A stretch of DNA of 58,076 bases from Rhizobium aethiopicum (lineage in GTDB: Bacteria > Pseudomonadota > Alphaproteobacteria > Rhizobiales > Rhizobiaceae), in the NCBI RefSeq assembly GCF_900094625.1, contig NZ_FMAJ01000022.1, positions 1 through 58,076 on the forward strand. The letters are read 5' to 3'. Below, piece by piece: positions 1 through 8,717 of this stretch (within the stretch, counting starts at the first letter, position 1; every line of letters starts with the position of its first letter). A program made the translations under genes and the position numbers. The notes beneath the pieces are model-generated. The model worked only from the letters and a program-made list of their open reading frames with translations. It was not told where the DNA came from and did not search any database.

Positions 1-1
1 C

Positions 2-421
2 GGCATCGCAGAAGGAGCGGAGCTCGTCGCCGGCGGCCCTGGCCGCCCTTCGCATCTCAATTCCGGCTATTACGTGCGCCCGACGGTGTTTGCCCGCGTC
101 ACCAACCAGATGACGATTGCGCGGGAGGAAATCTTCGGCCCGGTGCTGTCGATCATCGGTTATGACAGTGAGGATGAAGCGATCGCGATCGCCAACGATA
201 CGCCCTACGGCTTGGCTGCCTACATTCAGGGCGACCCGGAGGAAGCGCGAGCGCTCGCAGGCAGGCTGCGCGCCGGCAGCGTTCGCCTCAACAGCTCCGC
301 CTGGGACAGTGCCGCCCCTTTCGGCGGCTACAAGCAATCCGGCAACGGTCGGGAATACGGGAAGTTCGGACTGCACGAGTTTACCGAGATCAAGGGCATA
401 GCAGGCTTCTCGAACGAGTGA
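2..421 (+). CDS. Aldehyde dehydrogenase, C-terminal part (gene cut by window edge)
   Basis: The gene enters from the left; its frame starts at base 2 and ends with TGA at 419-421, leaving about 139 residues. They carry the C-terminal hallmarks of the NAD(P)-dependent aldehyde dehydrogenase superfamily: EEIFGPVLS, then ANDTPYGLAAY, then the PFGGYKQSGNGREYG signature near the C-terminus. The catalytic Cys and general-base Glu lie outside the window, so the substrate cannot be judged. The tail resembles that of the aldehyde dehydrogenase at 35612-37042, which suggests the same subfamily. It stands apart from the next gene, which is on the other strand. Confidence 0.93.
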   Translation, partial: GIAEGAELVAGGPGRPSHLNSGYYVRPTVFARVTNQMTIAREEIFGPVLSIIGYDSEDEAIAIANDTPYGLAAYIQGDPEEARALAGRLRAGSVRLNSSAWDSAAPFGGYKQSGNGREYGKFGLHEFTEIKGIAGFSNE

Positions 422-961
422 ATGGTCACAGTGAGGTGTAGCCGTTTCGGATGCCTGCGCAAGAGGCGATGATTACAGCCGAACGGGAGATCCGGCGTAC
501 GCGCGATCACTGGTGATCGCGTGGGATCGACCGCTCTGAAGATGCCTTCGCGCGATAAACGACATCCCCGCGTTCCTCAGGCGCCGTTTCACTCATCCAG
601 AAGAAGACCCGCCGACCCGTGCAATTTCGAACTCGCCGATCAAAACTCGGAAGGCTGTCGCTGCATCGATTGGAACGTCGAAAGGTCGCGCTTCGCGGAC
701 GACCACTTCGCGCCCCTGTAAACGGTTGCTGAGGAACAGCACCGGCACTCGAAAGCGAACATCGACCACGGCCGCGCAACAAACGCGTGCTAAGTCCGAC
801 GTGCCGTCGCGTCAAGCCCGGATCACATCGTCCTCCAACGCCAGCAGGTCACGCTTGCAGATGGGTCCCGAAAGGCCATGCTTGCTCCCTTCAGACGAAA
901 GAGAAGGGGCGAATGGACCGCCCCGATCTCATCGTCGTCACAGCGTCTGAGCCCTGGCTTT
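422..961. other. Non-coding stretch, possible decayed gene
   Basis: No convincing intact gene is present between the aldehyde dehydrogenase and the HAD gene, which converge here. On the minus strand, one frame from about 897 down to 600 reads like coding sequence (LLALEDDVIRA, then VPVLFLSNRLQGREVVV, then ATAFRVLIGEFEIARV) but contains stop codons near 820 and 600. It may be an eroded gene; I do not recognise the family. The short ORFs on the plus strand have implausible composition. Confidence 0.3.
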
Positions 962-1651
962 TTAGGCGCGCTTGAGGGCTGGCTCCAGGCCAACGGCGGC
1001 GGCTAAGCCGCCGATATCCTTGATCTCGGTGTATTCGTAGAAGGGATTGGCCGGCTCATGGCCGCGGTTGACCCAGACCTTGCTCTTGATGCCCAGGTCA
1101 TAGGCAGTCATCAGGTCGTAGCGAAAGGATGAGGACACATGAGTAATGTCTTCCGGTCCGCAGCCGAGCTTGTCGAGCATGTATTCGAAGCCCTTCATCA
1201 GTGGTTTGTATGCCCCGACTTCTTCTGCCGTGATTACCATATGGACGGGTGCGCCCAACTTTTCCACGTTCGACATGATCAGGCTGTTCATGGAGTTCGA
1301 CAGGATGACCAGCGGAATTTCCTTGGCCACTTTGGACAGGCCAGCCGGGACGTCCGGGTGCGGTCCCCAGGTTGGCACCTCATCATAGATGCGTTGCGCG
1401 TCTTCGGGTTTGAACGGGATACCGATACGCTTGCAGCTGCGTTCGATTGAATTGTGCACCACTTCGACGAACGGTTTCCATGGGCCCAGCACCTCGTCAA
1501 GGCGATAGCCCCTGAAAGCCTCGACGAAGGCTGCCATCGTTTCAGGGGAGAGGCGCTCGCCGTAGACGCGCCGTGCTGCGCCGGCCATGTCGAAATTGGT
1601 GAGCGTGCCGTAGCAGTCGAAGGTCACGTACTTCGGTCGAAATTGAGTCAT
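962..1651 (-). CDS. HAD-superfamily hydrolase, haloacid dehalogenase type II-like
   Basis: A 229-residue protein of the L-2-haloacid dehalogenase (HAD type II) family. Visible motifs are motif I FDCYGTLTNF with the nucleophile Asp12, motif II VILSNSMNS near residue 115, the motif III Lys in GAYKPLMKGF near 148, and VSSSFRYDLMTAYDLG near 172, the place of the family's SSN/D loop. The family cleaves 2-haloacids, but many members act on phosphorylated or unknown substrates, so the natural substrate is open. I chose the ATG at 1651 because GGAAGG lies about 8-9 bases upstream; an in-frame ATG at 1669 would overlap that site. It is a single gene, convergent with the aldehyde dehydrogenase. Confidence 0.85.
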   Translation of the reverse strand: MTQFRPKYVTFDCYGTLTNFDMAGAARRVYGERLSPETMAAFVEAFRGYRLDEVLGPWKPFVEVVHNSIERSCKRIGIPFKPEDAQRIYDEVPTWGPHPDVPAGLSKVAKEIPLVILSNSMNSLIMSNVEKLGAPVHMVITAEEVGAYKPLMKGFEYMLDKLGCGPEDITHVSSSFRYDLMTAYDLGIKSKVWVNRGHEPANPFYEYTEIKDIGGLAAAVGLEPALKRA

Positions 1652-2113
1652 CGCGTGTATTCCTTCCAATTTTCATGGCACGGTGTGCCTATCCAAGGTC
1701 ATTTTGGCGGGCATGCCGCCTGTCTAAAGAGGTCGCGGTCCCAACAGACCCCAGCCGACGCGGCAGGTACCCTTGAGAATCTGGTCATTTCCCCTGCCTT
1801 CAAAGCGGATCACTCCGACGTGTTCGCTGCTTTCCGACCAGCGGGAGCACACTGGCATAAGTTAGCGGCGATAGCAACCGATTGTCCAACAATTTTTTGG
1901 TCGTCCAAACGGCAGCGCACAGTCGGCCTGCGTGAGCCGCTTCCCAAAACAGTTACCCGCTAACCGAATATGTCACTGTATTTATAAGGTTTTTTGCCGT
2001 TTTCAGCTTGCAATCATCAAAAACACTAAGTTTGATCAGATCCAACATCGAAATAAATTGTTGTACAAAAATTGAAGTATGGGATACTGAGGTCATCGAA
2101 CTGCATGATATGA
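1652..2113. other. Divergent intergenic region
   Basis: This 462-base gap separates the HAD gene (minus) and the kinase gene (plus). The right half, from about 1965, is clearly more AT-rich than its surroundings and holds the candidate promoter listed separately. I see no coding potential on either strand. Confidence 0.5.
2061..2088 (+). promoter_or_regulatory. Candidate sigma-70-type promoter for the kinase/phospho-lyase operon
   Basis: TTGTAC at 2061-2066 and GATACT at 2083-2088, spaced by 16 bases, lie in an AT-rich tract about 25 bases upstream of the kinase start. TTGTACAA at 2061-2068 is itself a palindrome and could be part of an operator. This is a pattern match only. Confidence 0.35.
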
Positions 2114-3190
2114 ATGAGTTTGAAGATGGGTCACAAGCATCAGTACGGGCCAGCCCGCGTCCCTGAGCTTTCCGAGGCGTGCCATACCGTGGGCGCTGCG
2201 GAAGCCGAACGAATCGCCGAGCAGCTATATGGCAAGCGCGGCTCGGCAGCGCGCTTTGAAACAGAAAAGGACGACACCTTCCTCCTCGACTGCGCCGCCG
2301 AGGGGAAGTTTGTCTTGAAGATCGCTCATCCTTCTGAGCGGATCGAGGAACTCGACTTCCAGGTGTCGCTGATGCGTCATTTGGAGCAACGAGCCCCTGA
2401 TCTACCAATCCCGCGCACATTTTGCGATGTAGACGGGGCGGATTTGCCCATCGTCACGACGAGTGGCGGCGAGCGGCGAGTCGTGCGCCTTATTACCTTC
2501 CTTGCCGGCACGCCCCTCGACCGGACATCTTGCACAGCGCCACAGCGTGAACGGATCGGCGAAATCCTGGCAAAGCTGCGTCATTCCATGGCCGATTTCT
2601 CGCACCCCGCAGACGGCCGGACGGTGGCATGGGACGTCACCCATCTGCTAGACCTCACCGATCTGTTGAGCTTCATCCCTGAGGGCGGCAAGCGGGCCTG
2701 GACCGTCCGTGCGCTCGAACGGTTTGCCGAAATCAAGCCGAAGCTCGACCTGTGCCGGCGGCAAGTGCTCCACAACGACTTCAATACGTCGAACCTGGTC
2801 GTCGATCACACTAGTCCGCAGTTCCTGACCGGCGTCATCGACTTCGGCGATGCGGTCCGCACCGCCATCGCCGTCGATGTCTCCACGGCGTTGATGAACC
2901 AGATGCCAAAAACGTTCGCCCATGGGACCCGGCGTGACCTGTTCGACGAAGCGCGCGACGTTCTGCGCGGTTATCTCCGCCATGCCGAACTGACGGACGA
3001 GGAGCTCCGGCTTATTCCCTTCCTGTCGATGGGCCGCCTTGCGGTTCGTGCGCTGCTGACCTGCTGGCGCGCAGAGATCTTCCCCGAGAATAGCCGCTAC
3101 ATCCTGCGCAATACAGAAGCCGGCTGGGCCCACCTCGAGTGGTTTCACTCAATTTCGACCGCACAGATTTCCGATCTTTTGACACGATAG
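2114..3190 (+). CDS. APH/choline-kinase-fold small-molecule kinase
   Basis: A 358-residue kinase of the aminoglycoside/homoserine-kinase (APH) fold. The catalytic loop VLHNDFNTSNLV (HxD around residues 220-222, Asn downstream) and the metal-binding GVIDFGDA (Asp243) are intact, so it should be active, unlike the ThrB-like protein at 30293. It is followed 8 bases later by a class III PLP enzyme of the phospho-lyase type. In animals the matching pair is hydroxylysine kinase with phosphohydroxylysine phospho-lyase, or an ethanolamine kinase with ethanolamine-phosphate phospho-lyase. I infer that it phosphorylates a hydroxyl on an amino alcohol or hydroxy-amino acid for its neighbour to eliminate. 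No clear Shine-Dalgarno precedes the ATG at 2114; an in-frame ATG at 2126 is an alternative. Confidence 0.85.
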   Translation: MSLKMGHKHQYGPARVPELSEACHTVGAAEAERIAEQLYGKRGSAARFETEKDDTFLLDCAAEGKFVLKIAHPSERIEELDFQVSLMRHLEQRAPDLPIPRTFCDVDGADLPIVTTSGGERRVVRLITFLAGTPLDRTSCTAPQRERIGEILAKLRHSMADFSHPADGRTVAWDVTHLLDLTDLLSFIPEGGKRAWTVRALERFAEIKPKLDLCRRQVLHNDFNTSNLVVDHTSPQFLTGVIDFGDAVRTAIAVDVSTALMNQMPKTFAHGTRRDLFDEARDVLRGYLRHAELTDEELRLIPFLSMGRLAVRALLTCWRAEIFPENSRYILRNTEAGWAHLEWFHSISTAQISDLLTR

Positions 3191-3198
3191 GAACAGCA

Positions 3199-4569
3199 AT
3201 GTCCAAACAAGCGACTACCCTACCCAAGGGCTTCCGTGGCGACATGCCAAACGGCTTCAACCCTCAGGACACGTCTCATCTCACAAATGAAGATCTGGCG
3301 CATGTCGCCAGGCGGCAAAGGCTGCTCGGACCGGCTTATCGGCTCTTCTACAAGTCCCCGGTTGAGATCTCCCGTGCGAAGGGCGTGTTCCTCTACGACA
3401 AGCACGGCAACGAATATCTTGATGCCTATAACAACGTCGTGTCGCTGGGTCACTCTCATCCGCGTGTCGTTGAGGCGATCCAGAAGCAGCTCGAGGTACT
3501 CTGTACCCACACGCGTTACATGCAGGAGCCGCTGCTGGACTACGCCGAAGCCCTGATCAATACGTTCGGTGGCGAACTCGGCCGGACCGGATGCGCGATG
3601 TTCACATGCACGGGCTCGGAAGCCAACGATCTCGCCTTGCGGATCGCGCGTTACCACACACGCAGGACCGGCGTCATCGTCACGGCGGAAGCCTATCACG
3701 GTAACAGCGGCGCGGTGGCGGCAATCTCGCCGTCGCTCGGCAAGAAGTCGGCTTTGGATCCCTATCTTCGCACGGTCGCCGCGCCGGATTCCTATCGCCT
3801 GCCCGTCGAGGAAATCGGCCGGCGGATGGCCGAGGATGTCGCGCGACAGATCACCGACATCGAGCGGCATGGCGGGGGCCTAGCGGCCTTCATCGCCGAT
3901 TCCGTCTTCTCCTCCGATGGTCTCTACGTCGATCCGACGGACGTATTGGCGCCAGTGGCGGAAGTTGTGCGCAAAGCTGGCGGTCTGTTCATTGCCGACG
4001 AGGTGCAATCCGGATTCGGGCGGACCGGCACCCATCTTTGGGGCCACAGCCGTCACAAGGTCGATCCGGATATCGTCACAATGGGCAAACCCATGGGCAA
4101 CGGATACCCCGTTGCCGGCGTGGTGCTGCGGCCCGAACTCGTTGCCGAATTCGGATCCAGCATGCGCTACTTCAACACGTTTGGCGGCAACTCCGTTGCT
4201 ATCGCCGCTGCAAGAGCCGTTCTCGACACGATCTTCGAGGAAGGCCTGTTGGACAATGCCGTCAAAGTCGGCGGCGAAATCCTTGACGGCCTCCGGAGCC
4301 TGCAGAAAAAATATGAATTTGTCGGCGATGTTCGCGGGGCCGGCCTCTATTTCGCCGTCGAACTGGTTACGGAGAGAGACCGGAAAACGCCGGACATGGA
4401 CCGTGCGCTTGCGGCGGTAAACGCCCTGCGCGACCGGCGCATCCTAATTTCCGCGACGGGAGCGGACGCACACATCCTGAAGATCAGGCCGCCGCTCATC
4501 TTCACATCAGCCAACGCGGTGCGTTTGCTCGAGGGCGTCGACGAGGCGCTTCGGTCCGTGCGGATCTAG
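3199..4569 (+). CDS. Class III PLP enzyme, probable amino-alcohol-phosphate phospho-lyase
   Basis: A 456-residue fold-type I PLP enzyme. TCTGSEANDLALR binds the cofactor phosphate, FIADEVQSGFGRTG holds the PLP-pairing Asp267, and the Schiff-base Lys is Lys297 in TMGKPMGNGYPVAG. This last motif is typical of the AGXT2L-type phospho-lyases (ethanolamine-phosphate and 5-phosphohydroxylysine), more than of ordinary omega-transaminases. Those enzymes release phosphate and ammonia to give an aldehyde. The start at 3199 lies 8 bases after the kinase stop with AGGAAC upstream; the longer frame to 3139 would overlap the kinase. Kinase and lyase form one transcription unit, and the downstream GntR gene is probably its regulator. 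An aminotransferase role is the alternative. Confidence 0.87.
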   Translation: MSKQATTLPKGFRGDMPNGFNPQDTSHLTNEDLAHVARRQRLLGPAYRLFYKSPVEISRAKGVFLYDKHGNEYLDAYNNVVSLGHSHPRVVEAIQKQLEVLCTHTRYMQEPLLDYAEALINTFGGELGRTGCAMFTCTGSEANDLALRIARYHTRRTGVIVTAEAYHGNSGAVAAISPSLGKKSALDPYLRTVAAPDSYRLPVEEIGRRMAEDVARQITDIERHGGGLAAFIADSVFSSDGLYVDPTDVLAPVAEVVRKAGGLFIADEVQSGFGRTGTHLWGHSRHKVDPDIVTMGKPMGNGYPVAGVVLRPELVAEFGSSMRYFNTFGGNSVAIAAARAVLDTIFEEGLLDNAVKVGGEILDGLRSLQKKYEFVGDVRGAGLYFAVELVTERDRKTPDMDRALAAVNALRDRRILISATGADAHILKIRPPLIFTSANAVRLLEGVDEALRSVRI

Positions 4570-4672
4570 GACCCGCCAACATGCGGCGATGAGGTACAAT
4601 ATCATCTCCCTTGCCCTGCGCCGCAGCATGTGGCGTAGGTATACGACATAAACAACGAGCAAAGCCAAAGCC

Positions 4673-5356
4673 ATGCCGCCGCTGCCCGCCAAGAACCACG
4701 CCGAAGATCCAGAGATGAACGTCGAGCCCTTGCCCGCTAGCGCGGTGGAAGTCCTGACACACGCCTTGCGACGGCGCATCTTGTCGGGGGATTTCCAGCC
4801 GGGCGAGTTCCTACGCGACGTGAAGATGTGCGAAGAGCATTCGACCTCGCGGCACACATTCCGTACAGCAGCCCAGGTGCTCGTCACGCAAGGTCTGTTG
4901 CGTCAGATACCGAACCGGGGCTTCGTTGTGCCGGAATTCGGGCCAGACGATATTGTCGATATCACGCGGGTGCGCGGAGCCATTGAAGGCGAGGCCATAC
5001 GTCTGATCGTGCTGACCGGCGTTATCCCATCTCAGGCGCTGGAGGCGATCGATGTTATGCATAGGTCGACTCTGTCCTCCGACAGATCCCTGTTGGTTGC
5101 TGCGGACCGCGACTTCCACCGCGCGATCATCGCCTCCAGCGGTAGCGCTCGGCTCAAGCGGACCTATTCGGACCTTGAGGGCGAGATCGAGCTTCTTCTC
5201 GCACAGCGGCAGGATTTCTACTCGACCGCCGAAGAAATGGCGGAAGAACATGAGCGGCTCATCAACAGCTTGAGGAGCCGTCACTACGATACGGCGCGGG
5301 ATGCATTCCAGGAGCATTGGGAAGATCTCCAGATCAAATTGCTCGATCAACGCTGA
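4673..5356 (+). CDS. GntR-family transcriptional regulator, FCD subfamily
   Basis: A 227-residue regulator: an N-terminal winged helix (about residues 22-85, LRRRILSGDFQPGEFL and LVTQGLLRQIPNRGFVV) and an all-alpha FCD effector domain (about 95-220) with the metal-site-like RDFHRAI. FCD regulators sense small carboxylates or amino-acid derivatives and usually repress neighbouring catabolic genes. It follows the kinase/phospho-lyase pair and precedes the tartrate-type dehydrogenase, so it may control either. The start is uncertain: ATG 4673 and ATG 4715 both have weak ribosome-binding sites. Confidence 0.88.
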   Translation: MPPLPAKNHAEDPEMNVEPLPASAVEVLTHALRRRILSGDFQPGEFLRDVKMCEEHSTSRHTFRTAAQVLVTQGLLRQIPNRGFVVPEFGPDDIVDITRVRGAIEGEAIRLIVLTGVIPSQALEAIDVMHRSTLSSDRSLLVAADRDFHRAIIASSGSARLKRTYSDLEGEIELLLAQRQDFYSTAEEMAEEHERLINSLRSRHYDTARDAFQEHWEDLQIKLLDQR

Positions 5357-5504
5357 CCAACGCTCGCTAGGAATGTGACGTTTCGGAGAAAGACCACCTC
5401 TCAGGCGGCGCTGGGGATGCCGGCGCCGCGGGTTCGACGCCAATCGCATGACCGGTAACGGTCACCGACAGTCAACTTGAGCCATAACGCTGCGGAGAAG
5501 TTTT

Positions 5505-6578
5505 ATGCGTGAATACTCCATCGCAACCATACCCGCCGACGGCATCGGACCTGAGGTGATCGCTGCCGGCCGGACTGTTCTGTCAAACCTGGAGACGCGG
5601 CTCGGCGACGTAAAATTCACCTTCAAAAATTTTAACTGGGGATCTGACTACTACAAGAAGCATGGCGTGATGATGCCCTCGGACGGGCTGGAGCAGCTCA
5701 AGAAATTCGACGCTATCTATTTCGGCGCGGTCGGAGCACCGGATGTTCCCGACCATGTCACGCTGTGGGGGCTCAGATTGCCGATCTGCCAGGGCTTCGA
5801 CCAGTATGCCAATGTCCGGCCAACCAAGATCCTGCCTGGAATAACTTCGCCGCTGCGCAATTGTGGGATCGGCGATCTCGACTGGGTGATTGTGCGGGAG
5901 AACTCCGAAGGCGAATATTCTGGCCATGGCGGCCGCGCTCACCGCGGCCTGCCCGAAGAGGTCGGCACCGAGGTCGCCATCTTCACCCGCGTCGGCGTCA
6001 CGCGCATCATGCGATACGCCTTCAGGCTGGCCCAGTCCCGACCGCGAAAGTTGCTTACGGTTGTTACGAAGTCCAATGCCCAGCGGCATGGCATGGTCAT
6101 GTGGGACGAGATCGCTTGTGAGGTGGCGGAGGAATTCCCCGAGGTTACGTGGGACAAGATGCTGGTCGATGCCATGACGGTCCGGATGACGCTCAAGCCG
6201 CAGAGCCTCGACACCATAGTGGCAACGAACCTGCACGCCGACATTCTTTCCGATCTCGCTGGTGCGCTTGCGGGTAGTCTGGGGGTTGCACCGACGGCGA
6301 ACATCGATCCTGAGCGTCGCTTTCCCTCGATGTTCGAGCCGATCCACGGCTCCGCCTTCGACATTGCCGGCAAGGGCATCGCTAACCCGGTTGCCGCATT
6401 CTGGACTGCTGCCCAGATGCTTGACCACCTCGGCGAGCGGGAAGGCTCGGCCCGCCTCATGCGCGCTGTCGAGCGGGTGACCGGCGCCGGAATCCTAACC
6501 CCCGACGTGGGCGGCTCAGCTACTACCGGGGAGGTTACCGAGGCCGTCTGCGACGCGATCCACTTTTCTAACGTCTAG
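5505..6578 (+). CDS. Tartrate dehydrogenase/D-malate-type decarboxylating dehydrogenase
   Basis: A 357-residue member of the isocitrate/isopropylmalate dehydrogenase family. The N-terminal IPADGIGPEV, the substrate-loop VRENSEGEYSGHGGRAH and the C-terminal FEPIHGSAFDIAGKGIANP are diagnostic; the loop matches tartrate dehydrogenase/decarboxylase and D-malate dehydrogenase rather than LeuB. Likely reactions are NAD-dependent oxidation of tartrate or oxidative decarboxylation of D-malate. The ATG at 5505 is preceded by GGAGAAG. A GC-rich hairpin-like inverted repeat (5405-5411 with 5423-5429) lies in the gap after the GntR gene, so it may be a separate transcript. Confidence 0.87.
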   Translation: MREYSIATIPADGIGPEVIAAGRTVLSNLETRLGDVKFTFKNFNWGSDYYKKHGVMMPSDGLEQLKKFDAIYFGAVGAPDVPDHVTLWGLRLPICQGFDQYANVRPTKILPGITSPLRNCGIGDLDWVIVRENSEGEYSGHGGRAHRGLPEEVGTEVAIFTRVGVTRIMRYAFRLAQSRPRKLLTVVTKSNAQRHGMVMWDEIACEVAEEFPEVTWDKMLVDAMTVRMTLKPQSLDTIVATNLHADILSDLAGALAGSLGVAPTANIDPERRFPSMFEPIHGSAFDIAGKGIANPVAAFWTAAQMLDHLGEREGSARLMRAVERVTGAGILTPDVGGSATTGEVTEAVCDAIHFSNV

Positions 6579-6664
6579 GCACACGTCATGCCATCTGAGA
6601 TTTCGTGGTCATCTGCCCAACTCTCACCGACATCCGCGTCTTCCTCATCAGTAGGAGCTAGCCA

Positions 6665-7138
6665 GTGAAACTTGATCGGATCGACGTCAAAATCCTGAAC
6701 GCATTGCAGACGAACGGCCGAATCTCAAATGTCGAGCTTTCGGAAATGGTCAATCTCTCGCCAAGCCCCTGTTTGCTGCGAGTGAGAAAGCTGCAGGCGG
6801 AGGGCTATATCGAGGGCTATTCTGCGCAGATCAACATTGCAAAACTGGGCCAGACGCTGACGGTGTTCACCGAAATCACGCTAAAGAACCACCGTCAACT
6901 CGACTTCGCGAGATTTCTTACTGCGATCGAGAAGGTTGATCAGGTCATCGAGTGTCATCTAGTTTCGGGAGGTTACGACTATCTCGTAAAATTCGTCACC
7001 GCCGGAATCGAAGAATACCAGACGATCATGGAGCAGCTCCTCGATTCGGAGATCGGCATTGACAAGTATTTCAGCTTCGTCGTGCTGAAATCGCCCCTGA
7101 TCAAAGCGCAATTGCCGCTGGCAAGCCTGTTCCGGTAA
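6665..7138 (+). CDS. Lrp/AsnC-family regulator
   Basis: A 157-residue leucine-responsive-type regulator: an HTH at about residues 4-60 (LDRIDVKILNALQ, ISNVELSEMVNLSPSPCLLRVRKL) and a C-terminal RAM/AsnC ligand domain (about 70-150, VIECHLVSGGYDYLVKFV). The start is GTG at 6665, with AGGAG about 7 bases before it. These regulators bind amino acids and often act on adjacent catabolic genes. It follows the tartrate-type dehydrogenase and may belong to that transcript. It is the first of three Lrp-family genes in the window. Confidence 0.92.
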   Translation: MKLDRIDVKILNALQTNGRISNVELSEMVNLSPSPCLLRVRKLQAEGYIEGYSAQINIAKLGQTLTVFTEITLKNHRQLDFARFLTAIEKVDQVIECHLVSGGYDYLVKFVTAGIEEYQTIMEQLLDSEIGIDKYFSFVVLKSPLIKAQLPLASLFR

Positions 7139-7490
7139 CCTCTTAGCCAACCTCGATACGGTTGGTGTGGCGTCATTCGGCATTGATGAGCAGCCGGCAT
7201 CAGGAGCCGGTAGGTTGACGAGAGCGAAAAAGAAGACGGTGAGAATAGCTGCACCCCCATTTCAAAGCGGCGGAAGCGGGGATATCGCGACAGAGGACTG
7301 CATGCCGATCAAGGACACTGCATGTCGGATTATGGAATAGCAGAGTGCTGTGGGAGACAGCGACTTCTTGCTGGCCGTTCCCGCCTTTGACAATTTAGTA
7401 CTGTTTGAGGCTGGCCCCCCAACGGCAGGGCGGGCGGGGAACCAGATTGCACCGTCGAGTTTGACAAGCGATTCCCTTTTTCCACCAGGA
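7139..7490. other. Intergenic region between convergent genes
   Basis: 352 bases between the Lrp gene and the convergent acetyltransferase. I see no gene or clear terminator. A short imperfect direct repeat around ACTGCATG occurs near 7297 and 7317; nothing else stands out. Confidence 0.4.
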
Positions 7491-8333
7491 TCAACCGAGT
7501 GCCTGACTTATCAACGCATAGCTGCGGTGATACGTGGACTCGCTTTTATTAAGGGCGGACCCCGGGCGTCGCATCTTAATCCCCCGGCCGGCGTGGTTGA
7601 GCCCGCGCCCTGTAAGCCATCCTGAAAGATCCGTGGAGACATCCGAGTCTATGCGGACAAACCGGCCTTGGTGATGGGCGAGCAGGAAGTCGATCAGAGC
7701 CTTGGCTTCGGAATTGTTCCTCGCAACCACCGGTCCGATGACAAGCCCACGGCCGAAAGACCGGATTGCCGCGCAGGCCTGAATGTCGCCGTTATCGCGA
7801 ATGACCGCAAACCTTGCCCGCTCGGCCAGAATCTCCATCAATGGCGAACGGTCGTGGCCGCTTGCCGCGCGATCCAGCGCCACCACGCGAGCATAATCAC
7901 CGCTTTCGACCCATTTTACATGGGCCGGCACCTCGACCTGCAACGGCTCGCCCTGGTGCTGCACCGTCTCTCCGGTCGCAACGAAACCCAACTTCTCGTA
8001 GAGCGGAAGGCCTTCCTGCGTGGCCACCAGATAGCAGGTCCTGTCTCCCGCTTTGGCAAGCACCTCTTCCAACATCATCCGGCCCAGGCCGCGGCCGCGC
8101 ATCGCGGCATCGACGATGACCATATTGACAGTGGCGGCGTGATCGCCAAAGGGCGTCATCATGATCGTCCCGACGAGGCGATCCCCTTGGAGTGCAGCAA
8201 TGCCCTCGCTTATTGACTGAACCAGTTCCCAATCCTCCCGCCGATGCGGCCATTGGACTTGTCGGGACAGTTCCAATGCACTGTCCAGATGCTTTGGTGT
8301 CATCTTCTCGAGAATGATCGCTTGGTTCGTCAT
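7491..8333 (-). CDS. GNAT N-acetyltransferase with C-terminal GNAT-like domain
   Basis: A 280-residue protein. The N-terminal GNAT fold (about residues 5-135) has the acetyl-CoA motif A MRGRGLGRMML and the later motif GLPLYEKLGF. The second half (about 150-270), with a GPVVA strand, resembles the accessory domain seen after GNAT domains in YitH-like two-domain acetyltransferases (Acetyltransf_18 type, from memory). The substrate is unknown. It is clearly a paralogue of the next gene at 8718-9566: both share the WPHRREDW/WAHRREDW motif, MTPFGD and RGRG(L/V)GR. A 384-base gap separates them, so co-transcription is uncertain. Confidence 0.85.
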   Translation of the reverse strand: MTNQAIILEKMTPKHLDSALELSRQVQWPHRREDWELVQSISEGIAALQGDRLVGTIMMTPFGDHAATVNMVIVDAAMRGRGLGRMMLEEVLAKAGDRTCYLVATQEGLPLYEKLGFVATGETVQHQGEPLQVEVPAHVKWVESGDYARVVALDRAASGHDRSPLMEILAERARFAVIRDNGDIQACAAIRSFGRGLVIGPVVARNNSEAKALIDFLLAHHQGRFVRIDSDVSTDLSGWLTGRGLNHAGRGIKMRRPGSALNKSESTYHRSYALISQALG

Positions 8334-8717
8334 GATGCGGTCCGGCCTGTGTCGTCAAGGATCAAGGTAACTTCCACAGCACAGCAGTTCCTCCCGACGT
8401 ACGGACATGCGCCATTCGTTCGCGCTAAGCTTTGCCGCCTGTGCCGCATCTTTTGCCGACCGTGACAGAGTCTGTACCGCGATGCTCCGGAAAGGCCGCT
8501 AAGCAGTGACTCTCTGCAGAACAATCTGCCGCGGGTCCGAGCGAACCGGCCACTTCTTCTCCCCGCTCGCCACTTTGGCGATTTGCGATACACGCTGTTC
8601 GGCGCTTCTGTGAAGGCCGAGAGGGCATTCCGGAAAATCGCTGCTGCTTTATAAGGCGTCTGATCGGTACGACGGAACGTGTTCGGCAATGAAGGCTCCT
8701 GACTTCCTCCGGTCAAC
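8334..8717. other. Intergenic region between two GNAT paralogues
   Basis: 384 bases without a plausible gene. Short ORFs here have atypical composition. It probably carries the promoter of the acetyltransferase gene that starts at 8333, but no clear box stands out. Confidence 0.35.
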
